DNA from: Haemophilus paraphrohaemolyticus
GTDB taxonomy: Bacteria > Pseudomonadota > Gammaproteobacteria > Enterobacterales > Pasteurellaceae
Assembly (NCBI RefSeq): GCF_002015045.1
Contig: NZ_MUXX01000005.1
Location: 27,618-91,617, forward strand
Reading direction: 5' to 3'
DNA length: 64,000 nt
Part shown: piece after piece, positions 48,601-58,428 of the stretch
Layout: every line of letters starts with the position of its first letter
Position numbering within the stretch: position 1 is the stretch's first letter
The notes under the pieces: model-generated
What the model saw: the letters and a program-made list of their open reading frames with translations, nothing else
Told to the model about the DNA's origin: nothing
Database searches by the model: none
Made by a program: the position numbers and the translations under genes

Positions 48601-49014
48601 ATGAAAATCAATGAGAAAATCCGTCAATTACGCGAACAACACCAGTTATCGCAAGAAAATATGGCGGATAAATTAGGAATGTCGGTAACGGGTTATGGAA
48701 AAATTGAGCGAGGTGAAGTGCGTTCAAATCTATCTCGTTTAGAACAAATCTCTGAAGTATTTGATATGGATATTTGTGAGTTGCTCTCTGTGGGGGAAAC
48801 TGAAAAAGTTTATTTTAATAATTCTTCATACGAATCAACAAATTCAAATAATTCAAATCATTTTTTATTTGCAGTTGGAAATGATAATTTAGAAAAAGCG
48901 ATTCAACAATTACAATTAATATTAAGCCATAAAGATGAATTATTAGCACAAAAAGATAAAATTATAAAAGGGTTAGAAAGAGAAATCGAGTTACTCAAAA
49001 AATTACAAAAATAA
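48601..49014 (+). CDS. XRE-family HTH regulator with C-terminal coiled coil
   Basis: 137 residues from ATG 48601. XRE helix-turn-helix in ~1-60 (KIRQLREQHQLSQENMADKLGMSVTGYGKIERGE), an Asn/Ser-rich linker (NNSSYESTNSNNSNH), then a heptad-patterned helix (~100-137) for oligomerising. Divergent from the repeat lipoprotein, with 133 bases between the starts, so it probably regulates that gene and itself. Confidence 0.82.
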   Translation: MKINEKIRQLREQHQLSQENMADKLGMSVTGYGKIERGEVRSNLSRLEQISEVFDMDICELLSVGETEKVYFNNSSYESTNSNNSNHFLFAVGNDNLEKAIQQLQLILSHKDELLAQKDKIIKGLEREIELLKKLQK

Positions 49015-49019
49015 TATTC

Positions 49020-49064
49020 ACAAGCGGTGAAATTTGTAAAAGACATTGCAAATTTCACCGTTTA
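49020..49064. terminator. Uptake-signal dyad after the XRE regulator
   Basis: ACAAGCGGTGAAATTTG / CAAATTTCACCG(TTTA), the third near-identical copy of this hairpin, between convergent genes. The right outer core is mutated (CGTTTA instead of CGCTTGT). Confidence 0.8.
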
Positions 49065-49070
49065 TTTCTT

Positions 49071-49868
49071 TTATTTCATCAAATGTGCGATCAACATATA
49101 AGTCGCAATTACTAGCAAAATAATGCCGAGCAGTTTTTTTACTAAAGCGGGCGAGAGTTTGTCGCGGATTTTCATTGAGAAGAAGCTGGTAATGAATGCA
49201 CAGAACACCACAATCAGCACTACAGAAAAGTTGATGTAGCCCACTTGCCAACCGAAATGAAATGGCGGGGTTTTAGTAAGATAGCCATACAAACTGCCGA
49301 GTCCGCCAATCACCATCATATAGTTGGTGTAAGGGGCGATTTGATGCGGTTTTACGCTTTTGAGCTGCCCGATAAGCGGTGCCATAATCGAACCGCCGCC
49401 AATGCCCGTCATTCCTGCAATAAATCCGCCGAAGGTGCAAAGTCCGATGCCTTTTGCGGTTTCATTTGCATTTTGACTGCCGTTTTCGACCGCTTGTTTG
49501 CTCATTAAGGTGCGAATTGCAAGGGCGGAAAGCGTAATGACAAAAACGCTGATAATCACAATGTCAGGCACGTAAAAACTCACTTCAAACCCGAGCTGTA
49601 CGCCAATCATCATTCCTACCGACCAAATCAACATCGCTTTGTAGTTTATTTCTACTTTTTGACGATAGAAATAGACGAGGTTAATCATCGAAGAGCCCAT
49701 TACGATGGTCAGTGAGGTAGCTGCGACCATTTGCAATGGAAATTCGGGAAAGAGAGTGTAAAGAATAGGTACCATCAATACGCCACCGCCAATGCCGAAA
49801 ATGGCAGACATAATGTTGGTGATAATGCCACAACCTATCAGAATTAAAATTAAGGTGATGCTCATCAT
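49071..49868 (-). CDS. TauE/SafE (TSUP) family membrane exporter
   Basis: 265 residues, eight predicted helices, with the duplicated signature AIFGIGGGVLMVPIL and GMTGIGGGSIMAPLI. The family exports sulfite, sulfoacetate or related anions. Divergent from the sulfatase-locus symporter gene across a region with CRP sites, so a role in disposing of sulfate/sulfite from sulfatase action is reasonable but inferred. Confidence 0.87.
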   Translation of the reverse strand: MMSITLILILIGCGIITNIMSAIFGIGGGVLMVPILYTLFPEFPLQMVAATSLTIVMGSSMINLVYFYRQKVEINYKAMLIWSVGMMIGVQLGFEVSFYVPDIVIISVFVITLSALAIRTLMSKQAVENGSQNANETAKGIGLCTFGGFIAGMTGIGGGSIMAPLIGQLKSVKPHQIAPYTNYMMVIGGLGSLYGYLTKTPPFHFGWQVGYINFSVVLIVVFCAFITSFFSMKIRDKLSPALVKKLLGIILLVIATYMLIAHLMK

Positions 49869-49926
49869 CTGATCCTTTTGCCTTTTGTAATTTGTCGCTG
49901 ATTATAATGAGAACAAAAAAGGAAAA

Positions 49927-49942
49927 TATGATCACGCTCATA
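49927..49942. promoter_or_regulatory. Weaker CRP-like dyad
   Basis: TATGA-N6-TCATA, symmetrical, each half 4/5 of the CRP half-site. It lies 59 bases before the exporter start, 45 bases from the strong site. Confidence 0.45.
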
Positions 49943-49986
49943 AACCATCCAATAAAATACATAAAAATGAAGTTTTGTTTCGAATT

Positions 49987-50002
49987 TGTGATCAGACTCA
50001 CA
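49987..50002. promoter_or_regulatory. CRP-cAMP binding site
   Basis: TGTGA-N6-TCACA, exact core consensus, flanked by AATT on the left; 87 bases before the symporter start and 119 bases before the divergent exporter start. Suggests catabolite control of the sulfatase locus. Confidence 0.8.
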
Positions 50003-50088
50003 CTGCGAATATGACAAGCATCATAAACTAATCGAAAACATTGCAGTAATCTAACCATAATTTTAGATGTTTCCTAAAGGAGGAACGT

Positions 50089-51765
50089 ATGTGGCTAACG
50101 ATTTCTAGTTTTATCATCGTCACTGCATTAGTTGCGTATATTTCATGGCTCAAAACTAAAGGGGATGACCTTTCTACTTCAAAAGGCTATTTCCTTGCAG
50201 GACGTGGCTTAGGCGGCTTGGTAATTGGTTGCTCAATGGTATTAACCTCGCTTTCCACCGAACAGCTTATCGGTGTGAATGCGGTTTCTTATAAAGGTAA
50301 CTTCTCGGTAATTGCATGGACAGTGCCAACCGTGATTCCACTCTGCTTCTTGGCACTTTATATGTTGCCACGCTATTTGCGTAACGGTTACACCACCGTG
50401 CCAGAATTTTTTGAGAGCCGTTTCGACCGTCAAACCCGTTTGATTATGTCCACGCTGTTCTTGATTTTCTATCTTTTAATCGTAATTCCAACCGCACTTT
50501 ACACAGGGGCGATTGCGTTTAACAAAATATTCAACCTTGAAACAGCGTTTGGCTTGAGCTACGGAGCGGCAATTACTTACACGGTGATTGCGATTGGCGT
50601 TGTCGGGGCAATTTATGCCATTTTCGGTGGTTTGAAAGCGGTAGCAGTGTCAGACACCATCAATGCAGTGATTTTGGTTATCGGTGCATTGCTCGTGCCA
50701 TTCTTTGCATTGATGTATTTGGGCGATGGCAGCCTCTCTGAAGGCTTGCACACCATTACCACCACGCACATCGATAAATGGAATGCGATAGGTAGCGAAA
50801 CGGATGCAACGCCGTGGCCAACCATCTTCACAGGGATTATGGTAGTTCACTTCTTCTATTGGACAACAAACCAAGCGATCGTACAACGTTGTTTAGGGGC
50901 TAAAGATTTAAAATCAGGTCAAAAAGGGATTTTGATTGCGGCATTATTCTTGCTCACCTTGCCAGTGATCTTAAACTTACCAGGTTTACTCAGCTTCCAC
51001 ATTTTGGGCGATAGCGTAAATCCAATTGATGCCTCTTACCCATTACTCGTGAACAAAGTGTTACCAACTTGGTTACAAGGCTTCTTCATTGCAGCATTGT
51101 TCGGTGCGATTTTAAGTACTTTCAACTCATTCTTAAACTCTGCTGCAACCATTTACTGTAAAGACTTATTGCCTTCCATCAGCAAAAAAGTGCGGTCAGA
51201 AGAAGAGTTAATTGCTTACGCGAAAAAGGTCTCCACCATTATGGCGATTGTTACCATGATTTTCGCACCGCTCTTGATGTTCGGAACAGATGGTATCTTC
51301 TTAATCACTAAACGTTTCGCAGGCTTTGTGAACATTCCAATCGTGGCATTATTTGCGGTCGGCTTATTCAACAAAACCGTCTCTGGCTTAGCTGCACGTA
51401 TCGCCTTGCTTGCTCACGTTATTTTATACTTCTGCATAGTTTGGGTGTTCCAAGTTAAACTTAACTTCGTGTATGTAATGGGTGGCTTGTTCGTGTTCGA
51501 TGTGGTGTTAATGCTCGTGTTAGGCATCTTCTTAAAACGCGAACCTTATGTGGAAAACACCGTCAACAAAGGCGATGTGGACTTAACCAACTGGAAATAC
51601 ATCAAAGTAACTTCCATCTCATTAATCCTTGGTTTATTCGCACTTTACGCCTTCTTATCGCCAATTGGCTTGGCATCAGAAGCGGGCAATCCAAGTATGG
51701 TGTTAAGCGTATATGCCGTGTTACAAGTGATTGTATGGTTTGTGTTTAAACCGAAAGCGGAATAA
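50089..51765 (+). CDS. yidK: Sodium:solute symporter (SSS family), YidK-like
   Basis: 558 residues, ~14 helices, with the SSS signature ([67 protein letters not shown]). Closest in arrangement to E. coli yidK, which also precedes a yidJ sulfatase. Probably imports a sulfated or related sugar with Na+. AAAGGAGG ribosome site. Contains a Haemophilus-type uptake core in coding sequence (51188-51196). Confidence 0.87.
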   Translation: MWLTISSFIIVTALVAYISWLKTKGDDLSTSKGYFLAGRGLGGLVIGCSMVLTSLSTEQLIGVNAVSYKGNFSVIAWTVPTVIPLCFLALYMLPRYLRNGYTTVPEFFESRFDRQTRLIMSTLFLIFYLLIVIPTALYTGAIAFNKIFNLETAFGLSYGAAITYTVIAIGVVGAIYAIFGGLKAVAVSDTINAVILVIGALLVPFFALMYLGDGSLSEGLHTITTTHIDKWNAIGSETDATPWPTIFTGIMVVHFFYWTTNQAIVQRCLGAKDLKSGQKGILIAALFLLTLPVILNLPGLLSFHILGDSVNPIDASYPLLVNKVLPTWLQGFFIAALFGAILSTFNSFLNSAATIYCKDLLPSISKKVRSEEELIAYAKKVSTIMAIVTMIFAPLLMFGTDGIFLITKRFAGFVNIPIVALFAVGLFNKTVSGLAARIALLAHVILYFCIVWVFQVKLNFVYVMGGLFVFDVVLMLVLGIFLKREPYVENTVNKGDVDLTNWKYIKVTSISLILGLFALYAFLSPIGLASEAGNPSMVLSVYAVLQVIVWFVFKPKAE

Positions 51766-51767
51766 TC

Positions 51768-51848
51768 GTAGGGTGTGTGGATTATTTGCAATCCACGCCC
51801 ATTTTTAACCGCTTGCGTGCGTGAATTTTTCAAATTCACACACCCTAC
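51768..51848. repeat. GTAGGGTGTG inverted-repeat element
   Basis: 81 bp bounded by GTAGGGTGTGT and ACACACCCTAC, between the symporter and sulfatase genes, with an inner GTGGATT/AATCCAC hairpin and GTGAATTTTTCAAATTCAC hairpin. Would be transcribed in the operon and might act on mRNA stability. Confidence 0.75.
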
Positions 51849-51865
51849 AGAGTAATGGAGATATT

Positions 51866-53309
51866 ATGAACATTCTTTACATTCTTTTAGACCAAATCCG
51901 CAAAGATATGCTTGGGGCTTATGGTCATCAAATTGTGAAAACACCAAACATTGACCGTCTTGCCAAAGACGGTATTCGCTTTAATAACGCCTTTACACCC
52001 GCATCGGTTTGCGGCCCTGCACGTACCTCGCTCTTTACAGGCTTGATGCCTTCCACACACGGCATTATTCGTAACGGCGAAAAAGGCGGTACAGGCGAAA
52101 TTTTGCAATCTGCACCAAACATCGGCAAATTGGAAGGCTACAACACCTATGTGGTGGGGAAATGGCACGTTGGCACCAAATCTGTGCCAGAAGATTACGG
52201 CATTCAAGGACATAATTTTGATGGCTATGGCTACCCAGGCAGCGGTGTGTATAAAAACCTTGTGTTTAATCAACCGCCAACACATTCCAACCGCTATAAA
52301 GAGTGGCTGGAAGAAAAAGGCTATGAGATTCCAGAGGTGAGTAATGCCTATTTTGGCGACAACCCACACTTACGCGTACAAGAGCTTTGCGGCTTGCTTT
52401 CTGGTACGAAAGAGCAAACTATCCCGTATTTCATCATTGATGAAGCGAAAAAATATATCGGGCAATCATTAGCAGAAGGCAAACCATTCTTTGCGTGGAT
52501 CAACTTCTGGGGTCCACACACACCGTGCATTGTGCCAGAGCCTTATTACTCTATGTATAGCAAAGAAGATGTGGTGCTAGATGAAAGCTTTTTTAAACCG
52601 CTTGAAGGCAAGCCAAACCACTACCGCACCATTTCCAAAATGTGGGGGATGTGGGAGGCAAGCGAAGACCACTGGAAAGAGGTGATCACCAAATTCTGGG
52701 GCTACATTACCTTGATTGACGATGCGATTGGTGACCTTTTCGCTTTCCTTGAAGAAAAAGGCATTTACGACAGCAGCTTTATTGTTGCCACCGCTGACCA
52801 CGGCGATGCGATGGGTGCTCATCGAATGATTGAAAAAGGCGAATTTATGTTCGACACCACCTACAACATTCCGATGATTATTAAAGACCCAAATTCTAAT
52901 CGCAGCAATCAGCAAGATGATAACCTCGTCTATTTGCACGACTTGACCTCAACGGTGTATGATTTAGCCGAGCAACCTATTCCCACCGCCTTTGAAGGAG
53001 AGAGCATTTTACCGATTGTGCGCGAAAATCAAGACAACCAACGCAAAGGCGTGTTAGCTCAACTTGCAGGGCATTTTGTCTATTTCGAGCAACGAATGTG
53101 GCACCGCAAAGATTATAAATTGGTGTTCAGCCTCTGATGTGGGCGAGCTTTACGATGTGAAAAACGACCCTGCGGAAATGCACAATCTCTTCTACAAATC
53201 TGAATATCAAGCGGTTAAAAAAGAGATGTTGGAGGAAATGCACGCGGAAATGGTGCGGTTAAAAGACCCATTGGAGAATTGGGTTTATCGTATTATTAAT
53301 GAAATTTAA
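51866..53309 (+). pseudogene. yidJ: YidJ-like type I sulfatase, frameshifted near the C-terminus
   Basis: Start ATG 51866 with GGAG upstream. The catalytic motif CGPARTSLFTG (C-x-P-x-R, the cysteine turned into formylglycine) and GKWHVG, NFWGPHTP and ATADHGDAMGAHRM metal/substrate sites are intact. The frame stops at 53137 after KLVFSL; the next frame resumes SDVGELYDVKNDPAEMHNLF and runs to 53309 (total ~480 codons, normal length). AGCCTCTGAT would read correctly as AGCCTCTCTGAT, so a two-base loss in a CT run is the simplest cause. The lesion removes ~57 residues that cap the fold; sequencing error cannot be excluded. Confidence 0.85.
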
Positions 53310-53323
53310 CGCATGGAGTATTT

Positions 53324-53908
53324 ATGGAAAAAGACCCGATTAAACCTACCGAACTCAACCACTGCCAACTTACGGCATTACGCCTACTCACCAAAGGCAC
53401 AACTGTTTATGAGCAAGGAGAAACCGCACACGGTTTTTACTATGTTTCCTCAGGTTTAATCGGGCTTTTTCACACTCTTGAAAATGGCAAAGAGAGCCTT
53501 GTTCGCCTCTATTCCCACGGCGATTATTTTGGCTTTCGTACCCTGTTTGACGAACGAGATCCACACTATCACTGCAACGCCAAAGTGCTTATTGAAGCGG
53601 AGTTAATTCGTATCACGCCTGAAGTGAGTTCCACTTTCTTCCAACATAACCCACAAATGAATTTGTATTTACTGCAAATTCTTGCCGATGAACTACGTGA
53701 AGCGGAGCAACGCTTAGCAAAAAATGCCTATCTCGGTACCCTTGATCGTATCATCGATAGCCTTGATTTTTTCACCCAGCACTTCCCAGATTATAACTGG
53801 ACCTATCGTGAAATCGCTGAATATGCGGGCTGTGAAACCGAAACTGCTATTCGCATTGTAAAAGCCTTGGAACAAAAAGGGGCGTTTAAACGCCATAAAG
53901 CCAAATAG
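53324..53908 (+). CDS. Crp/Fnr-family regulator in the sulfatase locus
   Basis: 194 residues. cNMP-type beta-roll (~20-115: TTVYEQGETAHGFYYVSSGLIGLF, LVRLYSHGDYFGFRTLF) and a winged helix (~140-190: WTYREIAEYAGCETETAIRIVKALEQKG). The N-terminus lacks the clustered cysteines of FNR, so not an oxygen-sensing iron-sulfur protein of that type. Fourteen bases after the sulfatase and eight before the maturase, so co-transcribed; likely a local regulator. Confidence 0.85.
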   Translation: MEKDPIKPTELNHCQLTALRLLTKGTTVYEQGETAHGFYYVSSGLIGLFHTLENGKESLVRLYSHGDYFGFRTLFDERDPHYHCNAKVLIEAELIRITPEVSSTFFQHNPQMNLYLLQILADELREAEQRLAKNAYLGTLDRIIDSLDFFTQHFPDYNWTYREIAEYAGCETETAIRIVKALEQKGAFKRHKAK

Positions 53909-53916
53909 GAACGAAA

Positions 53917-55029
53917 ATGACCGCACATTTCCACCTAATGGCAAAACCCAGCAGCTTCCACTGCAACATTCAATGTACATACTGCTTCTACTTGGAAAAA
54001 GAGGCGCAGTTTGGACATCACGCCCCATTTATGTCGAAAGAAACGCTCAAAAATTACGTTCAAAATTACATTGGTTCTCACGCAGGTAATCGGGTTGAAT
54101 TCGCGTGGCAAGGGGGAGAGCCTACGCTTTTAGGCTTGGATTTCTACAAGCAAGCGGTCGAATTTCAGCAACAATTTGCCAATGGCAAGCAGATCACCAA
54201 CGCTTTTCAAACCAACGGCATCGCTTTAAACCAACAATGGGCAGATTTTTTCCGTGAAAACCGCTTTCTTATTGGCTTATCCATCGACGGCTTAAGCGCT
54301 GTGCATAACCGCTACCGCATTTCAGGCAACGGCAACCCAACCTTTGAAAAAGTAACAAAAGCTTTAGAATTGCTGAAAAAAAACGAGGTAGAATTTAACA
54401 CACTGACGGTGGTGAACGATCAGAATTGGCAGAAAGGGCGGGAAACTTACCAAGCTCTTAAACAGCTCGGCTCGCGTTATATGCAGTTTATCCCGATTGT
54501 AGAACTCCCCTCGAACACTTCAGAAGTCACCGATTTCTCCGTACCACCGCAAGGCTTTGGACAATTTCTGTTTGATGTATTTCAAGAGTGGCATTCATAC
54601 GATGTCGGCAAAATTTATGTTTCCACCTTTGATAATTTGCTCGGGCAGTGGCTAGGCTACCCGTCCACTACTTGCGTACATCAACCCACTTGTGGCCAAT
54701 CGTTAGTCACAGAAGCCAACGGTGATGTGTATGCCTGCGACCACTTTGTTTACCCCGAATATAAAATCGGCAACCTCAACCAACAATCGTTGGCAGAGAT
54801 TGCCACTTCAACCAAGCAACAACAATTTGGCTTAGATAAAAACACCAAGCTCACGACGCTCTGCAAGCGGTGTGAATTTAAAAAACTTTGCAATGGCGGC
54901 TGCCCAAAACATCGGTTCATTCCAATAGAAAATGATCCGAATTTACACAATTACCTCTGCCCTTCGTACCGCTATTTTTTTGAGAAAACAATGCCGTATA
55001 TGCAGGAAATGGCGAGAAGCATACGTTAA
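53917..55029 (+). CDS. Anaerobic sulfatase-maturating enzyme (radical SAM)
   Basis: 370 residues. Radical SAM cluster CNIQCTYC (~18-25), FAWQGGEPTLLGLDFY, LSIDGL. The SPASM region holds two auxiliary clusters: CVHQPTCGQSLVTEANGDVYACDHFVYPEYKIGN and CKRCEFKKLCNGGCPKHR. It oxidises the sulfatase cysteine to formylglycine without oxygen. Matches the C-type sulfatase just upstream. Confidence 0.92.
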   Translation: MTAHFHLMAKPSSFHCNIQCTYCFYLEKEAQFGHHAPFMSKETLKNYVQNYIGSHAGNRVEFAWQGGEPTLLGLDFYKQAVEFQQQFANGKQITNAFQTNGIALNQQWADFFRENRFLIGLSIDGLSAVHNRYRISGNGNPTFEKVTKALELLKKNEVEFNTLTVVNDQNWQKGRETYQALKQLGSRYMQFIPIVELPSNTSEVTDFSVPPQGFGQFLFDVFQEWHSYDVGKIYVSTFDNLLGQWLGYPSTTCVHQPTCGQSLVTEANGDVYACDHFVYPEYKIGNLNQQSLAEIATSTKQQQFGLDKNTKLTTLCKRCEFKKLCNGGCPKHRFIPIENDPNLHNYLCPSYRYFFEKTMPYMQEMARSIR

Positions 55030-55107
55030 AAAAACAATATGATCATCTCACCGTTGTGGGGGCTAATATGATTAGACCTTACAAGAAATAATAAAAAGGA
55101 TCCAAAA

Positions 55108-55902
55108 ATGAACTTAGCTAATTCCCTTTACCTTATTCAACAAAACGAAATCCCAGTGCTTGAACTCGATCATCCCGTAGGAAAAGCCAGAATCGCTCTC
55201 CAAGGTGCACAATTGTTAAGTTGGCAACCTAGCCATGCAGAACATGATATTTTTTGGCTTAGCCCTATTGAGCCATTCAAACGAGGTGTCGCTATTCGTG
55301 GGGGCGTACCGATTTGCTATCCTTGGTTTGGCACCGCAAAACAGCCTGCCCACGGCGCAGCCCGCTTACAACTTTGGACACTTAGCGATTACGATATTCA
55401 GGATAAACAAGTCATATTAAATTTCTCAGTATTTAATGAGCATCAGATAATCCAAGCTCACATTCAAATGACATTCAGCGAAAAACTCCGACTTGAATTT
55501 ACCCATTATGGTCAAGATCCTGCTCAAATTGCACTACATAGCTATTTCAATTTAAGTCAAATTGAGAATGTAGAAGTGCAAAACTTGCCAATGACTGCGT
55601 TCGATAAACTCACTGATCAACAAGTTAAATTGCCTACTACTCGTCAAATTCAACAAGGCGTGGATTGTATTTATCCTTATATTGGTAAAAACTCAATAAT
55701 TTCCGACCGCTTGTGGGAGCGGAATATTGAGATCGACCACCAAAACGCCGACAGCATTGTGCTTTGGAACCCTTGGGACACTCCACCAAGTGCAATGCAA
55801 CCGAACGATTACCAACATATGGTCTGTGTCGAAACCGCCCGACTAAATCAGTTACTCAGTTTTAAACAGCAATTGGCAGTGGAGATTTCTGTAGTGAAAT
55901 AA
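55108..55902 (+). CDS. D-hexose-6-phosphate mutarotase, YeaD-like
   Basis: 264 residues with the galactose-mutarotase fold: ALQGAQLLSWQP, RGGVPICYPWFG (substrate Arg), AHGAARLQLW, and catalytic LHSYFNLS and CVETARL (Glu). Interconverts anomers of hexose phosphates. AAAAAGGATCC ribosome site. May serve sugar metabolism of the adjacent sulfatase locus, though the family is housekeeping in relatives. Confidence 0.9.
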   Translation: MNLANSLYLIQQNEIPVLELDHPVGKARIALQGAQLLSWQPSHAEHDIFWLSPIEPFKRGVAIRGGVPICYPWFGTAKQPAHGAARLQLWTLSDYDIQDKQVILNFSVFNEHQIIQAHIQMTFSEKLRLEFTHYGQDPAQIALHSYFNLSQIENVEVQNLPMTAFDKLTDQQVKLPTTRQIQQGVDCIYPYIGKNSIISDRLWERNIEIDHQNADSIVLWNPWDTPPSAMQPNDYQHMVCVETARLNQLLSFKQQLAVEISVVK

Positions 55903-56034
55903 AGACAAATCAAGAAATTATGGGGGTATTATCAGAACAAATGAATGATGAGGCGATGTTGTTGATATCTAGTCATTTTGAGCCTCATATAGAAAGGATT
56001 AAATTAAATACGTTAGTCATCATGTGATGAAAGT

Positions 56035-56079
56035 ACAAGCGGTGTTTTTTGTAAAAAACTTGCAAATACCACCGCTTGT
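56035..56079. terminator. Uptake-signal dyad between yeaD homologue and epmA
   Basis: ACAAGCGGTG(TT) facing (AC)CACCGCTTGT across ~22 bases, 9 bases past the epmA stop; serves both convergent genes. Confidence 0.75.
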
Positions 56080-56087
56080 TTGCATCA

Positions 56088-57071
56088 CTATGCACTCTCC
56101 ACACTAAACGCCATCACATCACGAATATGCTCCGCGTCAAGTGCAATCATCACTAAGCGATCGACCCCCAGAGCCACGCCTGAGCAATTGGGCATTCCTG
56201 CTTCAAGGGAAGCAAGGAAGCGGGTATCTAACGCTTGTGGTGGCAACCCCATTTTTTCGCGTTCGGCATTATCCGCATTAAAACGGCGGATTTGTTCTTT
56301 GGCATCATCTAGCTCGTGGAAACCGTTGGCAAGCTCTAGACCTTTGTAATAGAACTCAAAACGTTCAGCTACGCGGTGATCTTCGCTACTCACTTGAGCC
56401 AGTGCCGCTTGAGAGGATGGGAAGTGATAGACTGCCGTTGGACGATCTTTGCCGATGTTAGCCTCTACCACCTCGCTAAAGAGGAACTGCAGCAACGTAT
56501 CACGATTTTCGTCTTCTTCGCATTGCAAGCCGTATTTGCGGGCTTTTTCAACCAATTGAGCTTTGGTGGCAGAAAGAGGATCTAACCCAACATAAGTCTG
56601 GAACACGAATTGATAGCTGAAAGACTCGGCGGGTTCACAGTCTAAAATTTCTTGCAATAAATCATCCACTTCATTGATTAAGCGGTACATATCAAAATAC
56701 GGTCTATACCATTCCAGCATCGTAAATTCAGGATTGTGCCGTTTGCCCGTTTCTTCATTGCGGAATACCTTACAAAGCTGATAAATTGCTCCTGAACCTG
56801 CTGCGAGCAGACGTTTCATATGATATTCGGGACTGGTCATTAAATAGAGCGGTTTGGCTTCGTGTTCAAAAGGCGAAAGGAATTGAGTTTGAAAAGTCGA
56901 TAGATGAACATCGGTGACCGAAAATTCACTCAAAACAGGGGTTTCGACTTCTAACACACCTCGATCTGCAAAGAACTGGCGGATATTTTTCATTATCTTC
57001 GCACGTTTGAGCAAGTTTTCAATCGGAGCGGTTGGTTGCCATTTTACTTGGCTTAAATCGGTGGGAGTCAT
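56088..57071 (-). CDS. epmA: Elongation factor P (R)-beta-lysine ligase EpmA (GenX/PoxA)
   Basis: 327 residues, a class II lysyl-tRNA synthetase catalytic core without the anticodon domain: [27 protein letters not shown] (motif 1), [20 protein letters not shown] (motif 2) and [14 protein letters not shown] (motif 3). Activates beta-lysine and attaches it to EF-P. In E. coli and Haemophilus it neighbours frd; here the two are 38 kb apart. Confidence 0.93.
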   Translation of the reverse strand: MTPTDLSQVKWQPTAPIENLLKRAKIMKNIRQFFADRGVLEVETPVLSEFSVTDVHLSTFQTQFLSPFEHEAKPLYLMTSPEYHMKRLLAAGSGAIYQLCKVFRNEETGKRHNPEFTMLEWYRPYFDMYRLINEVDDLLQEILDCEPAESFSYQFVFQTYVGLDPLSATKAQLVEKARKYGLQCEEDENRDTLLQFLFSEVVEANIGKDRPTAVYHFPSSQAALAQVSSEDHRVAERFEFYYKGLELANGFHELDDAKEQIRRFNADNAEREKMGLPPQALDTRFLASLEAGMPNCSGVALGVDRLVMIALDAEHIRDVMAFSVESA

Positions 57072-57157
57072 TGTTTTCTAAGTTGTTTTCTAAAATTGGC
57101 TTAGAGTAAACCAGTGAGCTTTGTATTTCAAGCGAGAAAATGCACCACTTGTAAAAC

Positions 57158-57179
57158 AAAACCACCCGAAAGTGGTTTT
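57158..57179 (-). terminator. Terminator after the small membrane protein gene
   Basis: AAAACCAC/GTGGTTTT stem with a 6-base loop, 13 bases past the stop at 57192, T-rich on both sides. Confidence 0.7.
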
Positions 57180-57191
57180 AGAAAAATGAAA

Positions 57192-57419
57192 TTATTTAGC
57201 TTTCTTCTGCTTTAACGCCTGCCAAATATAATAAATATTCGCACCCGCCACGAGGGTATTTAAAAACGCCACTGGGTAAGTTGGGAGCAATAAGCCGTAA
57301 ATCACAAAACCAATTGCCCCGAAGGTGTTGATGGTGCGTAGTATTACCACATCTTTCATAAAAAACGAGCTGGCAACAAGAATAGACGCCACGTAGCCCA
57401 AAATTTCAATCATTTCCAT
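57192..57419 (-). CDS. Small YgjV-like inner-membrane protein
   Basis: 75 residues from ATG 57419, chosen because AGGACAG lies 7 bases upstream; a longer frame from 57560 adds 47 unlike residues. Three helices (IEILGYVASILVASSFFM, INTFGAIGFVIYGLLL, YPVAFLNTLVAGANIYYIWQ) in the pattern of YgjV/SemiSWEET-like proteins. Function unknown. The 170-base gap upstream contains a partial hairpin (CCCTGCAAATTTTCCATTTGCAAGG near 57538). Confidence 0.7.
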   Translation of the reverse strand: MEMIEILGYVASILVASSFFMKDVVILRTINTFGAIGFVIYGLLLPTYPVAFLNTLVAGANIYYIWQALKQKKAK

Positions 57420-57591
57420 TTTCTGTCCTATTTGATTGAGTAAAAATTCAAAGTATGCGTATTCTACACGCTCTTTTCTTGTTTGTCGGTAAGTGTTTGA
57501 AAAGCAAAGGTTTGCGTGAAAAAAATTTACAAAAAAGCCCTGCAAATTTTCCATTTGCAAGGCTATTCGTATTTTTAACCGCTTGTAATAA

Positions 57592-58425
57592 TCATATTTG
57601 CGATAAGAATTCTATACTTTTCAGTTGCTTGCCAATTTTTTTAAACAACAGCTGAATCGTCTCCGCTCGGTGTCCTAGCACGCGCACCATCAAACCACTT
57701 TCATTCAGCAGCGAAATGCCAAGCAGAAGATCTTTCTCATCGGCAAATTGATGCTGCAAGGCTTGTACCTGTTGTTTGATTTCCGCATTGCTTTTCGCCA
57801 AATTCAGATAAGTGAGCGAACCTTGATGAGAATAATTTTCCATCTGGCTCAAGGCGGTGAGGTTCATTTTCGATGGACACCATTGAATACAATCGCTGAC
57901 AAGCGGTCGTTTTTTGCCGTCGTTTTGCAAAACATAAATCTTCAAATGGGAGGAAAACTGACGAAAGGTAAAACGTTCGCCATTCAACACTCGCCCAATT
58001 GCTACGATTTCACCATAAATCAGCTCGCTTTGTTCGCCCATTTCAATCTGGGTTTGCTGCTTGAAAGCGGAATCTTTATGCAACACCAGTGGATGCGGCA
58101 AATAGAACAAACAGCTGTTTTCCGCAAGCGAAATATGGGTTGTCTGCATCGCACTCTCGCCTTCATTCATCGCCTGCACCCGAGTAAATGCCTGCGTATT
58201 GAGCGAAAGAGCGGTCGATTTTGCCAATGAAATGTCAATCTCTAACACATCGCCCGCCAGCACACCAGGGGAGGAGGACATTTGCATCGCATTCAAGCCA
58301 TTTGCCCACGCATCATCGTAACTTGGCAACGTTATCACTTTAAACGGTGGCGTCGCAAAGTATTCGGCTAGCTGGGTTTTGCCGTTGGAGGAAAGTTTGG
58401 TAGAAAAGGATAATTTGCTGTTCAT
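57592..58425 (-). CDS. ureD: Urease accessory protein UreD (UreH)
   Basis: 277 residues with the UreD pattern (GGLAGDVL-like GVLAGDVLEIDISL, LNTQAFTRVQ, PHPLVLHKDSAFKQQTQIEM, GRVLNGERFTFRQF). It forms the scaffold with UreF and UreG that loads nickel into urease. In Actinobacillus it directly follows ureG; here a 3.4-kb two-gene cassette separates them. The ATG is 3 bases after the stop of the DprA-like gene and has no clear ribosome site of its own, so its translation probably depends on that gene. Confidence 0.92.
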   Translation of the reverse strand: MNSKLSFSTKLSSNGKTQLAEYFATPPFKVITLPSYDDAWANGLNAMQMSSSPGVLAGDVLEIDISLAKSTALSLNTQAFTRVQAMNEGESAMQTTHISLAENSCLFYLPHPLVLHKDSAFKQQTQIEMGEQSELIYGEIVAIGRVLNGERFTFRQFSSHLKIYVLQNDGKKRPLVSDCIQWCPSKMNLTALSQMENYSHQGSLTYLNLAKSNAEIKQQVQALQHQFADEKDLLLGISLLNESGLMVRVLGHRAETIQLLFKKIGKQLKSIEFLSQI

Positions 58426-58428
58426 AGA

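Noticed and set aside
55920..56027. 35-codon frame MGVLSEQMNDEAMLLISS... after the yeaD homologue
   Set aside because: Short, with a weak upstream AAG only, no recognisable family and no partner; could be a gene remnant but cannot be supported.
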